49,504 bases of DNA from a virus (IMGVR_UViG_3300048927_000175:1-49504); one strand, 5' to 3'. Numbered from the stretch's first letter, positions 30,373-39,338 are shown. Translations and numbers: made by a program. The notes: generated by a model not told the origin, from the sequence alone.

Positions 30373-30741
30373 ATGGGCGTTAAAATAAGAGGAGTAGAGC
30401 AGGCTAAGCGAAATCTTGATGCTGTCATTAATGACATTCAGGGGCGCAGAGCGTTACGAGCCATTCAGAGCGTGCTGATTATCGGTTCATCTCAGGCGGC
30501 GCTATATACGCCAATCGACACCTCTACTCTGCTTAACAGCCAATATCGCGAGGTTACTGCGAGCGGCACGCGCATAGTCGGTCGTGTCGGTTACTCAGCT
30601 AACTATGCCGTCTATGTTCACGATCCTAACATCCCGCAAAACTTCCAGCGCTCAACCGCTCAGAAAGAGTTCCTGACCAAGGGCTTCGAAGATTCGCGCG
30701 ATGCCATCAATGCAGTAATCAAAAAGGAGATGGCACTTTGA
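30373..30741 (+). CDS. Tail completion/neck protein, HK97 gp10-like (122 aa)
   Basis: Starts MGVKIRGVEQAKRNLDAVIN; the segment SSQAALYTPIDTSTLLNSQY and GRVGYSANYAVYVHDPN is typical of HK97 gp10 family proteins. It joins the neck or completes the tail. Overlaps the following gene by four bases. Confidence 0.75.
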   Translation: MGVKIRGVEQAKRNLDAVINDIQGRRALRAIQSVLIIGSSQAALYTPIDTSTLLNSQYREVTASGTRIVGRVGYSANYAVYVHDPNIPQNFQRSTAQKEFLTKGFEDSRDAINAVIKKEMAL

Positions 30742-31124
30742 ACCCCGCTATGCATACGCGCGTGCGCAATTACCTGGTGGATTCGGGCCTAACGGAAGGG
30801 TTTAAAACGCAACTGCTTGTATGGAGTGATACTGGCACAACATCGGATAAGTTCATGGTGTTTCGCCCCAATGGCGGCAGCGCGGTACGTAACCAACTTG
30901 GTGCTGAATATTATGTACTACTGGATGTGATTGGCGCTAAGGGCGGCAATGGTGTGGTTGATGAGGCAGTGCAGGCCATTATCGAACACGTTCAACAAAA
31001 CCCCATGTCCGACAGTTGCATCGGCTATCTGCAAAACCTTGGCGGCATACCGGCGCCAGTTCTCACCGCCGAAGGCCGTCTGGTTTATCGGCTCCAGTTC
31101 GTCGCCACCCACGGCGATCAGTAA
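30738..31124 (+). CDS. Tail terminator protein (128 aa)
   Basis: Starts at TTG (30738) with AAGGAG 8 bases upstream, or at ATG four codons later. Contains FRPNGGSAVRNQLGAEYYVL, VDEAVQAIIEHVQQNPMSD and RLVYRLQFVATHG, like the U/terminator proteins that cap the tail tube before head joining. Coupled to the gene before it. Confidence 0.72.
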   Translation: MNPAMHTRVRNYLVDSGLTEGFKTQLLVWSDTGTTSDKFMVFRPNGGSAVRNQLGAEYYVLLDVIGAKGGNGVVDEAVQAIIEHVQQNPMSDSCIGYLQNLGGIPAPVLTAEGRLVYRLQFVATHGDQ

Positions 31125-31145
31125 AAAACCAAAGAGGAATTACCC

Positions 31146-31889
31146 ATGGCAGATTGCCAGAACAGCAACGAACGTTTGTTCGGTGGTGCCGTTGTGCTTG
31201 AAGTTGCCGATGGCTGCAGCGATGTGCTGCCGCAGGAATCGGAATGGAAAGCTCTGGCCGCCGGCACAAGCAAAGGGTGGGACTTCTCGCCAAATACTGT
31301 CACGTCTGACGCAGATGATGGCGGCGGCTTTGTTGAGAGCATCATCACCAACTCGGATTTCACCATGAGCTTTGAAGGTGAAGTGCGCAAGAAAGGTAAG
31401 CTGGACCAGTATGGCGTTGGCCGCTTCATCAAGTATTTCGCTGCCGAATTGAAGGCGCGGCGTCAGCCTGGCATCTGGGTTCGCATGGAATACGGCGAGG
31501 TGACATTCCAGGGCTACATGGTCATCACAGCGCTGAGCTCTGACGGTGGCACGAATGACATCGTAACATTCACCACTGAGTTCAAAGTGGGCGATGCTAC
31601 GACCATTCAGGTTATCGATACAGATGAAACTGTCGCAGCAACAGGCGTAACCGTGACCCCGGCTACAGCAAGTCTGATTGTTGGTGCAACACGTCAGCTC
31701 ACCGGCACCGTACAGCCTACAGATGCAACCGACCGAACCGGCACCTGGACGACATCGGATGCGAGCAAGGCGACCGTTAGCAGCACTGGCTTGGTTACTG
31801 CGGTAGCTGCTGGCTCTGCAACCATCACCTTCAAGTCCAATGACGGTAACTTCACCGGCACTACGGCTGTAACGGTTACTGCTTCGTAA
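31146..31889 (+). CDS. V: Major tail tube protein with C-terminal Ig-like domain
   Basis: A 247-residue protein. Residues 1-160 are the tube domain (SKGWDFSPNTVTSDADDGGG, SFEGEVRKKGKL, YGVGRFIKYFAAELKARRQP). Residues 165-247 are a bacterial Ig-like (Big_2) domain (VTVTPATASLIVGATRQLTG, STGLVTAVAAGSATITFKSN). Lambda gpV has the same two-part build, its Ig domain decorating the tail surface. Strong AGAGGA ribosome site. Confidence 0.9.
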   Translation: MADCQNSNERLFGGAVVLEVADGCSDVLPQESEWKALAAGTSKGWDFSPNTVTSDADDGGGFVESIITNSDFTMSFEGEVRKKGKLDQYGVGRFIKYFAAELKARRQPGIWVRMEYGEVTFQGYMVITALSSDGGTNDIVTFTTEFKVGDATTIQVIDTDETVAATGVTVTPATASLIVGATRQLTGTVQPTDATDRTGTWTTSDASKATVSSTGLVTAVAAGSATITFKSNDGNFTGTTAVTVTAS

Positions 31890-31897
31890 CCATTCCA

Positions 31898-31917
31898 AAG
31901 GGCTGGCTTCAGCCCTT
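31898..31917 (+). terminator. Hairpin after tail tube gene
   Basis: AAGGGCTG/CAGCCCTT perfect 8-bp stem with GCTT loop, without a following T run. It may reduce transcription past the highly expressed tube gene or protect its mRNA end. Confidence 0.45.
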
Positions 31918-31938
31918 GATAATGATTATGGAGGTTCA

Positions 31939-32664
31939 ATGACACCCTGGAAGGAAATAGGCGAGTGCCTGATTAGCTATGGCGCAGAGGAATATTTCTT
32001 TCGCCCATCTTTCACAGCGATGTCGCGCATCGGAACGCCGGAAGAAATCGTAGAGGTGTTTTACGCGCTGCATAACGACGAAGCCACGCCGAGGCTGAAG
32101 GCGTTGGCTGATAACTATCAGGCCATCCCTGAACACCAACGGCGGCTCTATGCCGCATACAGCGGCAGCGATATTGTGCCAGCCTTTGCGCTCAAGTGGC
32201 TGCTGTCTTCAGCATGCTCAAAAGCTGCGATATCAGCCGCTATGATTGCGCTGACAGCCTGTTGCGATCGGGATGCTACGCCGTTGACTGGTGAGCTGGT
32301 GCCGGGGAAAACAGGACGCCGAACATTCGTGTATCGTCCCGGAGCTATGCCCATCAGGGACATGGTGTTGATTGCTCAGTCCCTCATTCAGCATGGAATC
32401 ATCGGTAAAGCTAAAGTCAGGAAGTTGCAGCGCCATGAGGGCAGTAACACATCATCTGAATTCAATGCATTCGAGTATATCAGTGCAGCCCGCACCCATC
32501 TAGGCATGAGCCGCGAAGAGGCGGAGCAGCTAACGATGACAGAGTTTCAGATGCTTCTGGCAGTGAAGTATCCTGAGCAGAAAGGCTTTACTAAGGAAGA
32601 ATACGATTCGGTTACTGATGAATATCTGGCGAGGAAGGCAAGTCGGCTGGCTAAAGCAATTTGA
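31939..32664 (+). CDS. Tail assembly chaperone-like protein (241 aa)
   Basis: Starts MTPWKEIGECLISYGAEEYF, in the place of the G/GT chaperones between tube and tape measure. The C-terminal part (FEYISAARTHLGMSREEAEQ, LTMTEFQMLLAVKYPEQKGF) resembles the T-type domain, so both halves seem fused in one frame and I see no need for a frameshift. This agrees with the DUF6246-type tail genes of related phages, from memory. Confidence 0.62.
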   Translation: MTPWKEIGECLISYGAEEYFFRPSFTAMSRIGTPEEIVEVFYALHNDEATPRLKALADNYQAIPEHQRRLYAAYSGSDIVPAFALKWLLSSACSKAAISAAMIALTACCDRDATPLTGELVPGKTGRRTFVYRPGAMPIRDMVLIAQSLIQHGIIGKAKVRKLQRHEGSNTSSEFNAFEYISAARTHLGMSREEAEQLTMTEFQMLLAVKYPEQKGFTKEEYDSVTDEYLARKASRLAKAI

Positions 32665-32802
32665 ATTATTTGCTGAAAATGGAAGAGCGTGATTTGATGC
32701 TCAACTCAATCTCAGCAAAATTCATTAGTCGTATCGCTTGGCGAAATATATAGTTGAAAAATTCCAAAAAACACCAGATATAGCCAATAAACATTAATTT
32801 TT

Positions 32803-32831
32803 TTGCACAAATTAATAAATTCCCTTATTTT
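32803..32831 (+). promoter_or_regulatory. Moron promoter upstream of KilA-N gene
   Basis: TTGCAC (32803-32808), 17-base spacer, TATTTT (32826-32831), in a very AT-rich 196-bp gap that breaks the tail operon. It would express the KilA-N gene independently of late transcription, also in the lysogen. Confidence 0.5.
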
Positions 32832-32860
32832 GAAGTCTGTTTATCATTGAAGGGAATGTC

Positions 32861-33628
32861 ATGAATCAGATAGAATTGCCATTTATTGATCGCACAGAAA
32901 ATAATGTAATAATCTCTCAAAATGCCTTAGATGGTTACATTAACGCAACAGCAATGTGTGATGCGGCTGGTAAAAAATTAAGTCACTACCTTGAAAATGC
33001 CTCAACAAAGGCTTTCGTCGGCGAACTATCAAACGACACCGGAATTCCGGTATCGCAATTAATTCAAATAGTTAAAGGCGGATATCCTCAGCAGCAGGGC
33101 ACATGGGTTCATCCCCAAGTTGCGATACATTTAGGACAATGGGCATCGGCAAAATTTGCTGTTTTAGTGTCTAAATGGGTATTCGATTGGATGTCTGGTG
33201 CCAAGCCACAACAATCCAGCATGCCTTACCATTTGAAGCGCTACATGATAAATAGAGAAAAAATTCCACCAACACACTTCTCTATGCTTGACCAGATGAC
33301 GTTGAAATTGCTTGCACCGCTTGAGTCTCGCGGATATGTTTTACCGCAAAAAATGATGCCTGACATATCTTTGGGCCGGTTTTTTAGTGGGATTCTTCGA
33401 GATAAAGGCTACGATCCTGACTCATTCCCTACCTACATCCATGAATTTAATGACGGCAGAAGGCCTCCTGTTGAAGCCAGGCTTTACCCAAATGAAATGA
33501 TGACAATGTTTAATTATGAAATAAACAATTGGATTAAAGACAAGTCATTATCTTATTTTACGGGTAGAGACAATACAGCGATACCACACTTACACCAAAT
33601 AATCGTGGCTCTCCCAGCTCCAAAATAA
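32861..33628 (+). CDS. Second KilA-N domain protein (255 aa)
   Basis: N-terminal KilA-N domain: NNVIISQNALDGYINATAMC, HYLENASTKAFVGELSND, GGYPQQQGTWVHPQVAIHLG and QWASAKFAVLVSKWVFDWMS, the latter being the closing signature. The C-terminal 140 residues (MPYHLKRYMINREKIPPTHF onward) look like a distinct effector or dimerisation part. AT-rich, with own promoter and AAGGGA ribosome site, between tail assembly and tape measure genes: a clear moron. Could act as antirepressor or as defence component. Confidence 0.85.
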   Translation: MNQIELPFIDRTENNVIISQNALDGYINATAMCDAAGKKLSHYLENASTKAFVGELSNDTGIPVSQLIQIVKGGYPQQQGTWVHPQVAIHLGQWASAKFAVLVSKWVFDWMSGAKPQQSSMPYHLKRYMINREKIPPTHFSMLDQMTLKLLAPLESRGYVLPQKMMPDISLGRFFSGILRDKGYDPDSFPTYIHEFNDGRRPPVEARLYPNEMMTMFNYEINNWIKDKSLSYFTGRDNTAIPHLHQIIVALPAPK

Positions 33629-33797
33629 TTTAGTGACGTAAGCACTGTATTGGATGCCCAATCCGGCGAGTTCCATTGATATCGCCCATCCTGATAAATG
33701 ATCAGTGCTTATGGTTTTGCCAGTGCTGTATATTCACAATGGATACGAGGTTAGGAAGGATTATTGCGTTAACGTTTCATTTTGAACAAGGAAAGTA

Positions 33798-33995
33798 ATG
33801 ATGCAATGCCCAGAATGTAAAAGTGATGTGACGCTCAGTGGTTCCGTAACTTGTTGGTGCGACAAAAATTATTGTGCCGGACAGAGATGTGGTGCTGATA
33901 AGTTGTTTCGGAAATACAAGTGCAAAAACCCTGACTGTGGTAGAGAGGGGACGCCTGATTTAACCAATGCATATTATGAACGCCACTCGCGTTGA
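33798..33995 (+). CDS. Zinc-ribbon moron protein (65 aa)
   Basis: Starts MMQCPECKSDVTLSGSVTCW; contains CPEC, CWC, C-x5-C, CGADK and CKNPDCG, enough for two zinc sites. AAGGAAAG precedes the ATG. It ends just before a strong terminator. Second gene of the moron block; function unknown. The 169-bp gap before it has a TAAGCACTG/CAGTGCTTA inverted repeat and no gene. Confidence 0.6.
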   Translation: MMQCPECKSDVTLSGSVTCWCDKNYCAGQRCGADKLFRKYKCKNPDCGREGTPDLTNAYYERHSR

Positions 33996-34002
33996 TGTTA
34001 AT

Positions 34003-34023
34003 GCCCACTCAGGTGGGCTTTTT
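34003..34023 (+). terminator. Terminator of the zinc-ribbon moron
   Basis: GCCCAC/GTGGGC stem with TCAG loop followed by five T. Confidence 0.82.
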
Positions 34024-34034
34024 CTTTGCACCAC

Positions 34035-34490
34035 CTTGCATACACTCCATGCTAGGATTATCGCCATACTTACTTATGGGGATAGGGAAATGAAAAATAT
34101 TGTACTTTCTGCATTACTAGCTCTTCTGCCTGCTGCTTCAACTTTTGCTAATGATATGGTGAATAACTTAAAGGCTGCACCAGAAGCTTTATGCGAAGGT
34201 AATTCGCAGCATAAAGTATGTATTGATGCTGCAAAAAGATTGATTTCAGCGACTTACCAAGTTACCAAAGCGGGAACTTTATGTGTGCAAAATAAAGACA
34301 AGCTGCATTTACTTGGTGAGGATGTCCAGAAGCAGTGTTCTGGCTTCATTGAAGCGATGGATTACATGGATACTTTAAAAAAATAAGAATGACAAAGTGA
34401 TTTGCTCATTCAACCGACACCTATTGCACCATCTTGCGCCCGCTACGTGCTAGGATTTATCCCATCATTTACTTTGGGGATAGGGATATG
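34035..34490 (+). repeat. Duplicated moron promoter/leader segments
   Basis: Two copies, about 34026-34092 and 34422-34490, share the order CACC(AT)CTTGC, then TGCTAGGATT(T)ATC, then ACTT(A/T)...GGGGATAGGGA(A/T)ATG. Each contains an extended -10 element (TGCTAGGAT) and ends in the ribosome site and ATG of a secreted small protein. Confidence 0.6.
34090..34386 (+). CDS. Secreted small protein, four cysteines (98 aa)
   Basis: Starts MKNIVLSALLALLPAASTFA, a signal peptide with likely cleavage after Ala20. The mature part has four cysteines (ALCEGN, KVCIDA, TLCVQN, KQCSGF), so two disulfides are expected in the periplasm. It has its own promoter copy (extended -10 TGCTAGGAT). The ATG at 34090 was chosen over longer upstream starts because of the AGGGA site and signal peptide. 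Function unknown; periplasmic morons often alter phage resistance or envelope traits. Confidence 0.7.
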   Translation: MKNIVLSALLALLPAASTFANDMVNNLKAAPEALCEGNSQHKVCIDAAKRLISATYQVTKAGTLCVQNKDKLHLLGEDVQKQCSGFIEAMDYMDTLKK

Positions 34491-34826
34491 AAGAAGCTTA
34501 TTTTGGGTGCATTGGCAATCGTTTCAGTTACTGCAGCAGCTAGCAAGCCGCCTTACAATCTGCATGTGCCGTCAGATCCCAATGCGACCTTTACCGTACT
34601 GGAAATAGGAAGCAAAGGAAATCTCGCCACTATCATCACGAAGCGAGATGGGAAATCAGGTACGACTTATTCCCAGCGCGCCTACGATTGCAGCGCTAAT
34701 AAAGTGATGTATTTAGGTTCTGGGGAAACCTTAGATGAGATGCGATCATCTAAGCCAGACGATCACTTTTCACCAATAGTTGATGGCTCAATTGCAGATT
34801 ATGTCGGTAATGAGGCCTGCAATTAG
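34488..34826 (+). CDS. Secreted small protein (112 aa)
   Basis: Starts MKKLILGALAIVSVTAAASK, a signal peptide, then a beta-rich domain with two cysteines (AYDCSAN, NEACN). Promoter and ribosome site are a copy of those of the previous gene, but the mature proteins do not look alike. It ends before a terminator that adjoins the tape measure start. Function unknown. Confidence 0.7.
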   Translation: MKKLILGALAIVSVTAAASKPPYNLHVPSDPNATFTVLEIGSKGNLATIITKRDGKSGTTYSQRAYDCSANKVMYLGSGETLDEMRSSKPDDHFSPIVDGSIADYVGNEACN

Positions 34827-34846
34827 AATCAACCCATTAATACAAT

Positions 34847-34868
34847 AACCCGCTCCGGCGGGTTTTTT
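34847..34868 (+). terminator. Terminator at end of moron block
   Basis: AACCCGC/GGCGGGTT stem with a short loop and six T. The 22-bp piece at 34859-34880 (begins CGGGTTTTTTATTG) recurs exactly at 44262-44283. Confidence 0.8.
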
Positions 34869-34885
34869 ATTGCCCGGAGATCGTA

Positions 34886-37555
34886 ATGTCAGAGAAGGTT
34901 GGAGAAATTTACTACGACGTTGGCGCTGACATTGCTCCATTGCTGCAAGGGGCAGCACAAGCAAAGGAAGCGCTTGACTCAATGGGGAAAGGAGCGGGCA
35001 AGGCTTCTAACAGCATGGATGGTCTTGAGCGTTCAGTGCAAAAAACAGGAAAGGCAGTCGCGAGATCGGCCAATGACGCCAGTCAGGCTTCTAAGGTTAT
35101 GGAATCACTTGGAAACCAAGTCGCGATACTTGAAGAAAGGCAGCAAAACGGCGCAAGGGCTGCGGTCATGTTGGCAGCCGAAATTCAGGCGGGCTCACAG
35201 GCAACTGCGGCGCAAAGAAAAGAAGTTGCGGCCTTAGCTGGTCAACTCTATGACCTGAAGACAGCTCAAGATACTGCCTCATCATCCACTGAGAAAGCCG
35301 CCGCTTCATCCGGACGGATGGAAATGATGATGAACAGGGTTGGTTTGGCTATAGCCGGTGCTTTTACGTTACAGGCTGCCGGCCGCATCATATCGATAGC
35401 GGATCAAATGTCTATTCTTCAGGCTAGAGTTGAAAGGCTTTCTCCTTCAATTGAAGTCGCAAAGAACACCATGGCAAGTTTAAGCGCTATTGCAGCTCAA
35501 ACTGGTAGTAGCCTCGATGATACTGAAAGGCTTTGGGAAAAATTAACCCAGTCACTTAAATCTGCTGGTGTATCGAATAATCAAATTCTCGCCCTGACTG
35601 AAACACTTCAAAAAATAGGAACGGTCGGAGGGTCTTCAAGTGAAGAGATGAGCCTCGCATTACGTCAGTTTGGACAATCCCTTGATGGCGGAATTATTCG
35701 GGCGGAAGAATTTAATTCAATAATTGAGCAAATGCCCGAATTGGCTCGGCAGATGGCAGCTGGACTCGGAATTTCTGTAGGAGATTTACGCAAGAGGATG
35801 CTTGAAGGCAAGCTGACTGCTGAAGACGCACTGAATGCAATCAGATCTCAGGCTTCAAAAGTAAGTGAAGAGTTCGACAAAATGCCATCCAGCGTTGAGC
35901 GAGCTAAAAACTCTCTGGATGTTGCATTCAAGAATGTCATCTCAGATTTGAATGAGTCCATTGGTCTAACCAAGTCTTTGGCTGGGGCTATGACCCAGCT
36001 GTCAAACAACCTAAATTACTTCAATAAGAACGCCGGGGACGCAGGAAGGCTGCCAAAGTTGCTTGAGCTACAAAAGCAATACACAAGCGAGGTTCAGGAA
36101 GGGCAGAAATGGTGGGAGACTCAGTCTGTTTACCAGCAGCGCGTTGGGCAGGCGGCTTTTAACCTGAAAAATACAGAGTCTGAAATCAGAAGTATTCGAG
36201 CAGCCTCTACTAAGGAGCTTGAAAGCCAGTCCAAAATTGTTATTCCCAAGTCGACGACTGACAGCAAAGAAGCTAAAGATCTGGAGAAGAAGTCTCAGCG
36301 ACGCTTGGAGCTTTCAAAGCTCGAAGGTCAGGCTAAGGCAAGACTACAGGCTCAGTATGATGCAGAAGATGCCGGAATAACTGATAGCAAGCGTGTGAAA
36401 GCTCTGCAGGAAGAGTACGCGGCCACTGAAAAAAACACATCTGCAACCAAAGCTGGAAATGCAGAATCGAAGAGGTCTGCATCTCAGGCAGAATCTGTAA
36501 CGCAAAAACTGGAAGCTCTCAGAGCCAAGTCAGAGCAGGTTGGCGAAACGACTAAGGAACTGTCACGAGCGCAGTCTATTCTGGCCGCCGAGCAGTCATT
36601 AGGTAAGGGGGCTACAGATGCTCAGATAGAGCAGGCTGGAAAGTATGCGGCGAAAATCTGGGACCAGAACAACGCCCTCAAACAGCAGGCTCAAATTAAG
36701 CAGGGCATGAAGTTTGCTCAGCAGGAGATTGCCGCCTCTCAGGTTATGCCGGATGCAGTTTCAGGCGCAGTCGAAAATCCTACCGCTCAGATTGACCTGC
36801 AGGAGCAGCAAAAGCTTGAGGCTTTAGCCAAGTATCAGGCACTGGATGTGCAGAACGCGCAACTCTATGAAGATGCGAAAACAGCTATTCAGCGTCAGGC
36901 TGCTAATGCTCGTCAGCAGATAGCCGAAAACGAAGCCAATGTGCAGTCGCAGGCCATCTCATCCATCATCGGCTCTGTTTCTCAGGGCTTTGACGGATTG
37001 GCTAACTTAGCCGCCGGAGCGGCCGGTAAGAGCAGCGGCGCATATCAGGCTATGTTCGCTCTGAGTAAAGGATTTGCTGTTGCTCAGGCTGCGCTGAACC
37101 TGCAACTTGCAATCTCGCAGGCTATGGCGGACCCAACAGCTTTAACTCCAGCCCAGAAGTTCGCTAACTATGCTGCGATAGCCAGTGCTGGCGCATCACT
37201 CCTGACCAGTATTGGCAGTATCTCTATGGGTGGCGCTCGCGAGCACGGCGGCCCCGTCAACGCCAGCAGCATGTACCGTGTAGGTGAGGGCGGAAAGCCT
37301 GAAATCTTCAAAGCCAGCAATGGCAGCCAGTACATGATCCCCGGAGACAATGGCTCTGTAATCAGTAATAGGGATATTGGCGGTGGGTCCAGCGCCGGTG
37401 GTGGGATTGTGATGAACTTCAACTTCGACATTCAAACCACTGGCGGCGTTGACGAAGCCACGCAGAAGCAGATGGCGCAGATGATGCAGACCGTTGCCAT
37501 TCGCACTATCAAAGACCAGCAGCGCCCTTCAGGTTTACTCAGTAAAGGTAGATAA
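34886..37555 (+). CDS. H: Tape measure protein
   Basis: An 889-residue protein. N-terminal SEKVGEIYYDVGADIAPLLQ and long coiled coils, the tape-measure core with 'LDDTERLWEKLTQSLKSAGV' and 'EEFNSIIEQMPELARQMAAG' (residues about 210-300), hydrophobic segments near 150-170 and 690-780, and a glycine-rich end with HGGPVNASSMYRVGEGGKPE. It sets tail length (by the usual 0.15 nm per residue about 130 nm) and is ejected with DNA. Restarts the tail operon after the moron block. Confidence 0.94.
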   Translation: MSEKVGEIYYDVGADIAPLLQGAAQAKEALDSMGKGAGKASNSMDGLERSVQKTGKAVARSANDASQASKVMESLGNQVAILEERQQNGARAAVMLAAEIQAGSQATAAQRKEVAALAGQLYDLKTAQDTASSSTEKAAASSGRMEMMMNRVGLAIAGAFTLQAAGRIISIADQMSILQARVERLSPSIEVAKNTMASLSAIAAQTGSSLDDTERLWEKLTQSLKSAGVSNNQILALTETLQKIGTVGGSSSEEMSLALRQFGQSLDGGIIRAEEFNSIIEQMPELARQMAAGLGISVGDLRKRMLEGKLTAEDALNAIRSQASKVSEEFDKMPSSVERAKNSLDVAFKNVISDLNESIGLTKSLAGAMTQLSNNLNYFNKNAGDAGRLPKLLELQKQYTSEVQEGQKWWETQSVYQQRVGQAAFNLKNTESEIRSIRAASTKELESQSKIVIPKSTTDSKEAKDLEKKSQRRLELSKLEGQAKARLQAQYDAEDAGITDSKRVKALQEEYAATEKNTSATKAGNAESKRSASQAESVTQKLEALRAKSEQVGETTKELSRAQSILAAEQSLGKGATDAQIEQAGKYAAKIWDQNNALKQQAQIKQGMKFAQQEIAASQVMPDAVSGAVENPTAQIDLQEQQKLEALAKYQALDVQNAQLYEDAKTAIQRQAANARQQIAENEANVQSQAISSIIGSVSQGFDGLANLAAGAAGKSSGAYQAMFALSKGFAVAQAALNLQLAISQAMADPTALTPAQKFANYAAIASAGASLLTSIGSISMGGAREHGGPVNASSMYRVGEGGKPEIFKASNGSQYMIPGDNGSVISNRDIGGGSSAGGGIVMNFNFDIQTTGGVDEATQKQMAQMMQTVAIRTIKDQQRPSGLLSKGR

Positions 37556-37558
37556 CCC

Positions 37559-37912
37559 ATGCCAGAAACTTTCACATGGAGCCCTCAAAAGGGCTTCACG
37601 GGCGACCGTACGCCTGATGTAGCCGTAGTTAAGCTGGGCGATGGTTATGAGCAACGGCAGGTTAAGGGCATCAACCCGTTGATGGGAAGATACCAGCTGA
37701 CGTTCGTTGGTTTCGACGATTCAAAATGCTCCCGACCTAACGCGGCTAAAGCGGCCGATGCGTTCCTGACTGCGAGAATGGCTGTTGAGGCATTCTACTG
37801 GACGCCATCGGATACCGGCGTGCAGAGGCTGTTTGTGTGCCGGTCATGGTCACTGAAGAAGACCGGCAATCAGCATGAGCTTACCGCCACGTTTGAGCAG
37901 GTGCCGCGATGA
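37559..37912 (+). CDS. M: Minor tail protein M
   Basis: A 117-residue protein with the lambda M pattern: ETFTWSPQKGFTGDRTPDVA, VKLGDGYEQRQVKGINP, and EAFYWTPSDTGVQRLFVCRS. Builds the tail tip around the tape measure end. Four bases separate it from the tape measure gene and it overlaps L by four. Confidence 0.9.
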   Translation: MPETFTWSPQKGFTGDRTPDVAVVKLGDGYEQRQVKGINPLMGRYQLTFVGFDDSKCSRPNAAKAADAFLTARMAVEAFYWTPSDTGVQRLFVCRSWSLKKTGNQHELTATFEQVPR

Positions 37913-38613
37913 GAGACATACCAGCAGAACTGATCATCGAGAGTACTGATTCCGGCGTTGGCGCGATGCTTGACCTGTTTGAAGTGGACCTGCAGTCATT
38001 CGGCGGCGATGTCATCCGCTTCCATGCAGGCACAAACGGTTATTACGGCGACGTTGTCTGGCAGGGCCGGCAGTACTCAGCCTATCCGATCGCGGTTGAA
38101 GGATTTGAAACCAAGTCAGAGGGAATCTATTCACGCCCGACGATGAAGGTGGCAAACATCACCGGGCTTATCACTGGCATCAACCATGATTTTGATGATG
38201 CACTGGGGGCGGTAGTGACGCGCCGCCAGGTGCTGGTAAAGCATCTCGACGCGGTCAATTTCCTGAACGGAAATGCTGATGCAGACCCGACCATGGAAGC
38301 TGTATCTCGTTACGTCATCGAGGAGATGGTTGAAGAGACATTCGAGACCGTGACCTATAACCTGGCGACACCCGTTGACTGCGATAACGCCATTATACCG
38401 GCGCGAACCATTCTGGCGGATGTCTGCCAGTGGGTGTACCGCGGCGACGGCTGTGGCTATTCAGGCGGTCCGGTTGCTGATGAGAAAGATAACCCAACCT
38501 CGGACATGTCGCGGGATAAGTGCTCAAAGCACCTCACCGGTTGCCGCATGCGATTCCATAAACCTGAACCGCTTCCCTATGGTGGCTATCCCGGATCTTC
38601 GAAGGTGTCCTGA
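37909..38613 (+). CDS. L: Minor tail protein L
   Basis: A 234-residue protein. The N-terminal part (DLFEVDLQSFGGDVIRFHAG) is the L domain; the C-terminus holds Cys173, Cys182, Cys205 and Cys212 (DVCQW, GDGCGYSG, DKCSKHL, GCRMRF), the four ligands that in lambda L bind an iron-sulfur cluster. Part of the tail tip. Shares a base with the next gene. Confidence 0.92.
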   Translation: MRDIPAELIIESTDSGVGAMLDLFEVDLQSFGGDVIRFHAGTNGYYGDVVWQGRQYSAYPIAVEGFETKSEGIYSRPTMKVANITGLITGINHDFDDALGAVVTRRQVLVKHLDAVNFLNGNADADPTMEAVSRYVIEEMVEETFETVTYNLATPVDCDNAIIPARTILADVCQWVYRGDGCGYSGGPVADEKDNPTSDMSRDKCSKHLTGCRMRFHKPEPLPYGGYPGSSKVS

Positions 38614-39338
38614 TGATTGAAGATGAATGCCTGGCATATGCGGCTTTATCCCGTGATGAAGTATGTGGCCTGATTATTGATGGCGATCGGTTCATGCGCT
38701 GTGATAACCAGCACCCCGACCCGGGGCGAAACTTTCGCATAAGCGATACTGACTGGATGAGAGCGGAAGCGGCGGGAGACATCACCACCGTTTTTCATTC
38801 CCATCCTGAGCCAAAACTCGTTCTTTCGGCTGCCGACAGGGTGGCGCAGATTTCTACCGGAATTGAATGGTGGCTGGCAAGCGCTGGCAGGCTTAGAAAG
38901 TTCAGGCCGGTACCGCATTTGCTGGGCCGCCGGTTCGAACATGGTGTGATGGATTGTTACACGCTTTTCCGGGACGCCTACCACCTGTGCGGTATCGACC
39001 TGCCAGACTTCGAGCGCACTAACGGATGGTGGGTGAGGGGTGAAAACCTCTACCTGAAGAATATGGCTGCCAACGGATTTTACGAAGTTACTCCGGCCGA
39101 CATCCTGCCGGGTGATGTGATCATTAGGCGCGCGTTCCCTGAGTCAGACCCTTGCCACGCAATGCTCTGGCTTGGAGATAACACAGTGCTTCATCACGAA
39201 CTGGCCGGGCGCCTCAGCCGCCGCGAGCCCTACCGGCAATCCTATGTAAGCCTGACGCACTCTATATGGAGGCATGAACAATGCTCATCTTTAGATTTGC
39301 GGGGAATCTTCGACGACATTTCCGCCAAATCACTCTGA
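38613..39338 (+). CDS. K: Tail assembly protein K (JAMM + NlpC/P60)
   Basis: A 241-residue two-enzyme protein. Residues 1-95: JAMM metalloprotease fold with H62-S-H64-P, S72 and D75 (FHSHPEPKLVLSAAD) and Glu16. Residues 105-235: NlpC/P60 cysteine peptidase with Cys115 (GVMDCYTLF) and a histidine in SDPCHAMLWLGD. It is needed for tail tip assembly and may open peptidoglycan at entry. Overlaps I by 58 bases. Confidence 0.93.
   Translation: MIEDECLAYAALSRDEVCGLIIDGDRFMRCDNQHPDPGRNFRISDTDWMRAEAAGDITTVFHSHPEPKLVLSAADRVAQISTGIEWWLASAGRLRKFRPVPHLLGRRFEHGVMDCYTLFRDAYHLCGIDLPDFERTNGWWVRGENLYLKNMAANGFYEVTPADILPGDVIIRRAFPESDPCHAMLWLGDNTVLHHELAGRLSRREPYRQSYVSLTHSIWRHEQCSSLDLRGIFDDISAKSL

Noticed and set aside
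31140-31898. 252-codon minus-strand frame opposite the tail tube gene
   Set aside because: It mirrors the tube gene almost exactly, has no ribosome site or family match, and is a codon-bias shadow.
31939-32664. Programmed frameshift of the G/GT tail chaperone
   Set aside because: Both parts appear in one continuous frame and no slippery heptamer with a split downstream frame was found.
32665-34880. Insertion sequence in the tail operon
   Set aside because: No transposase, inverted ends or target duplication was seen; the block fits phage morons with their own promoters and terminators.
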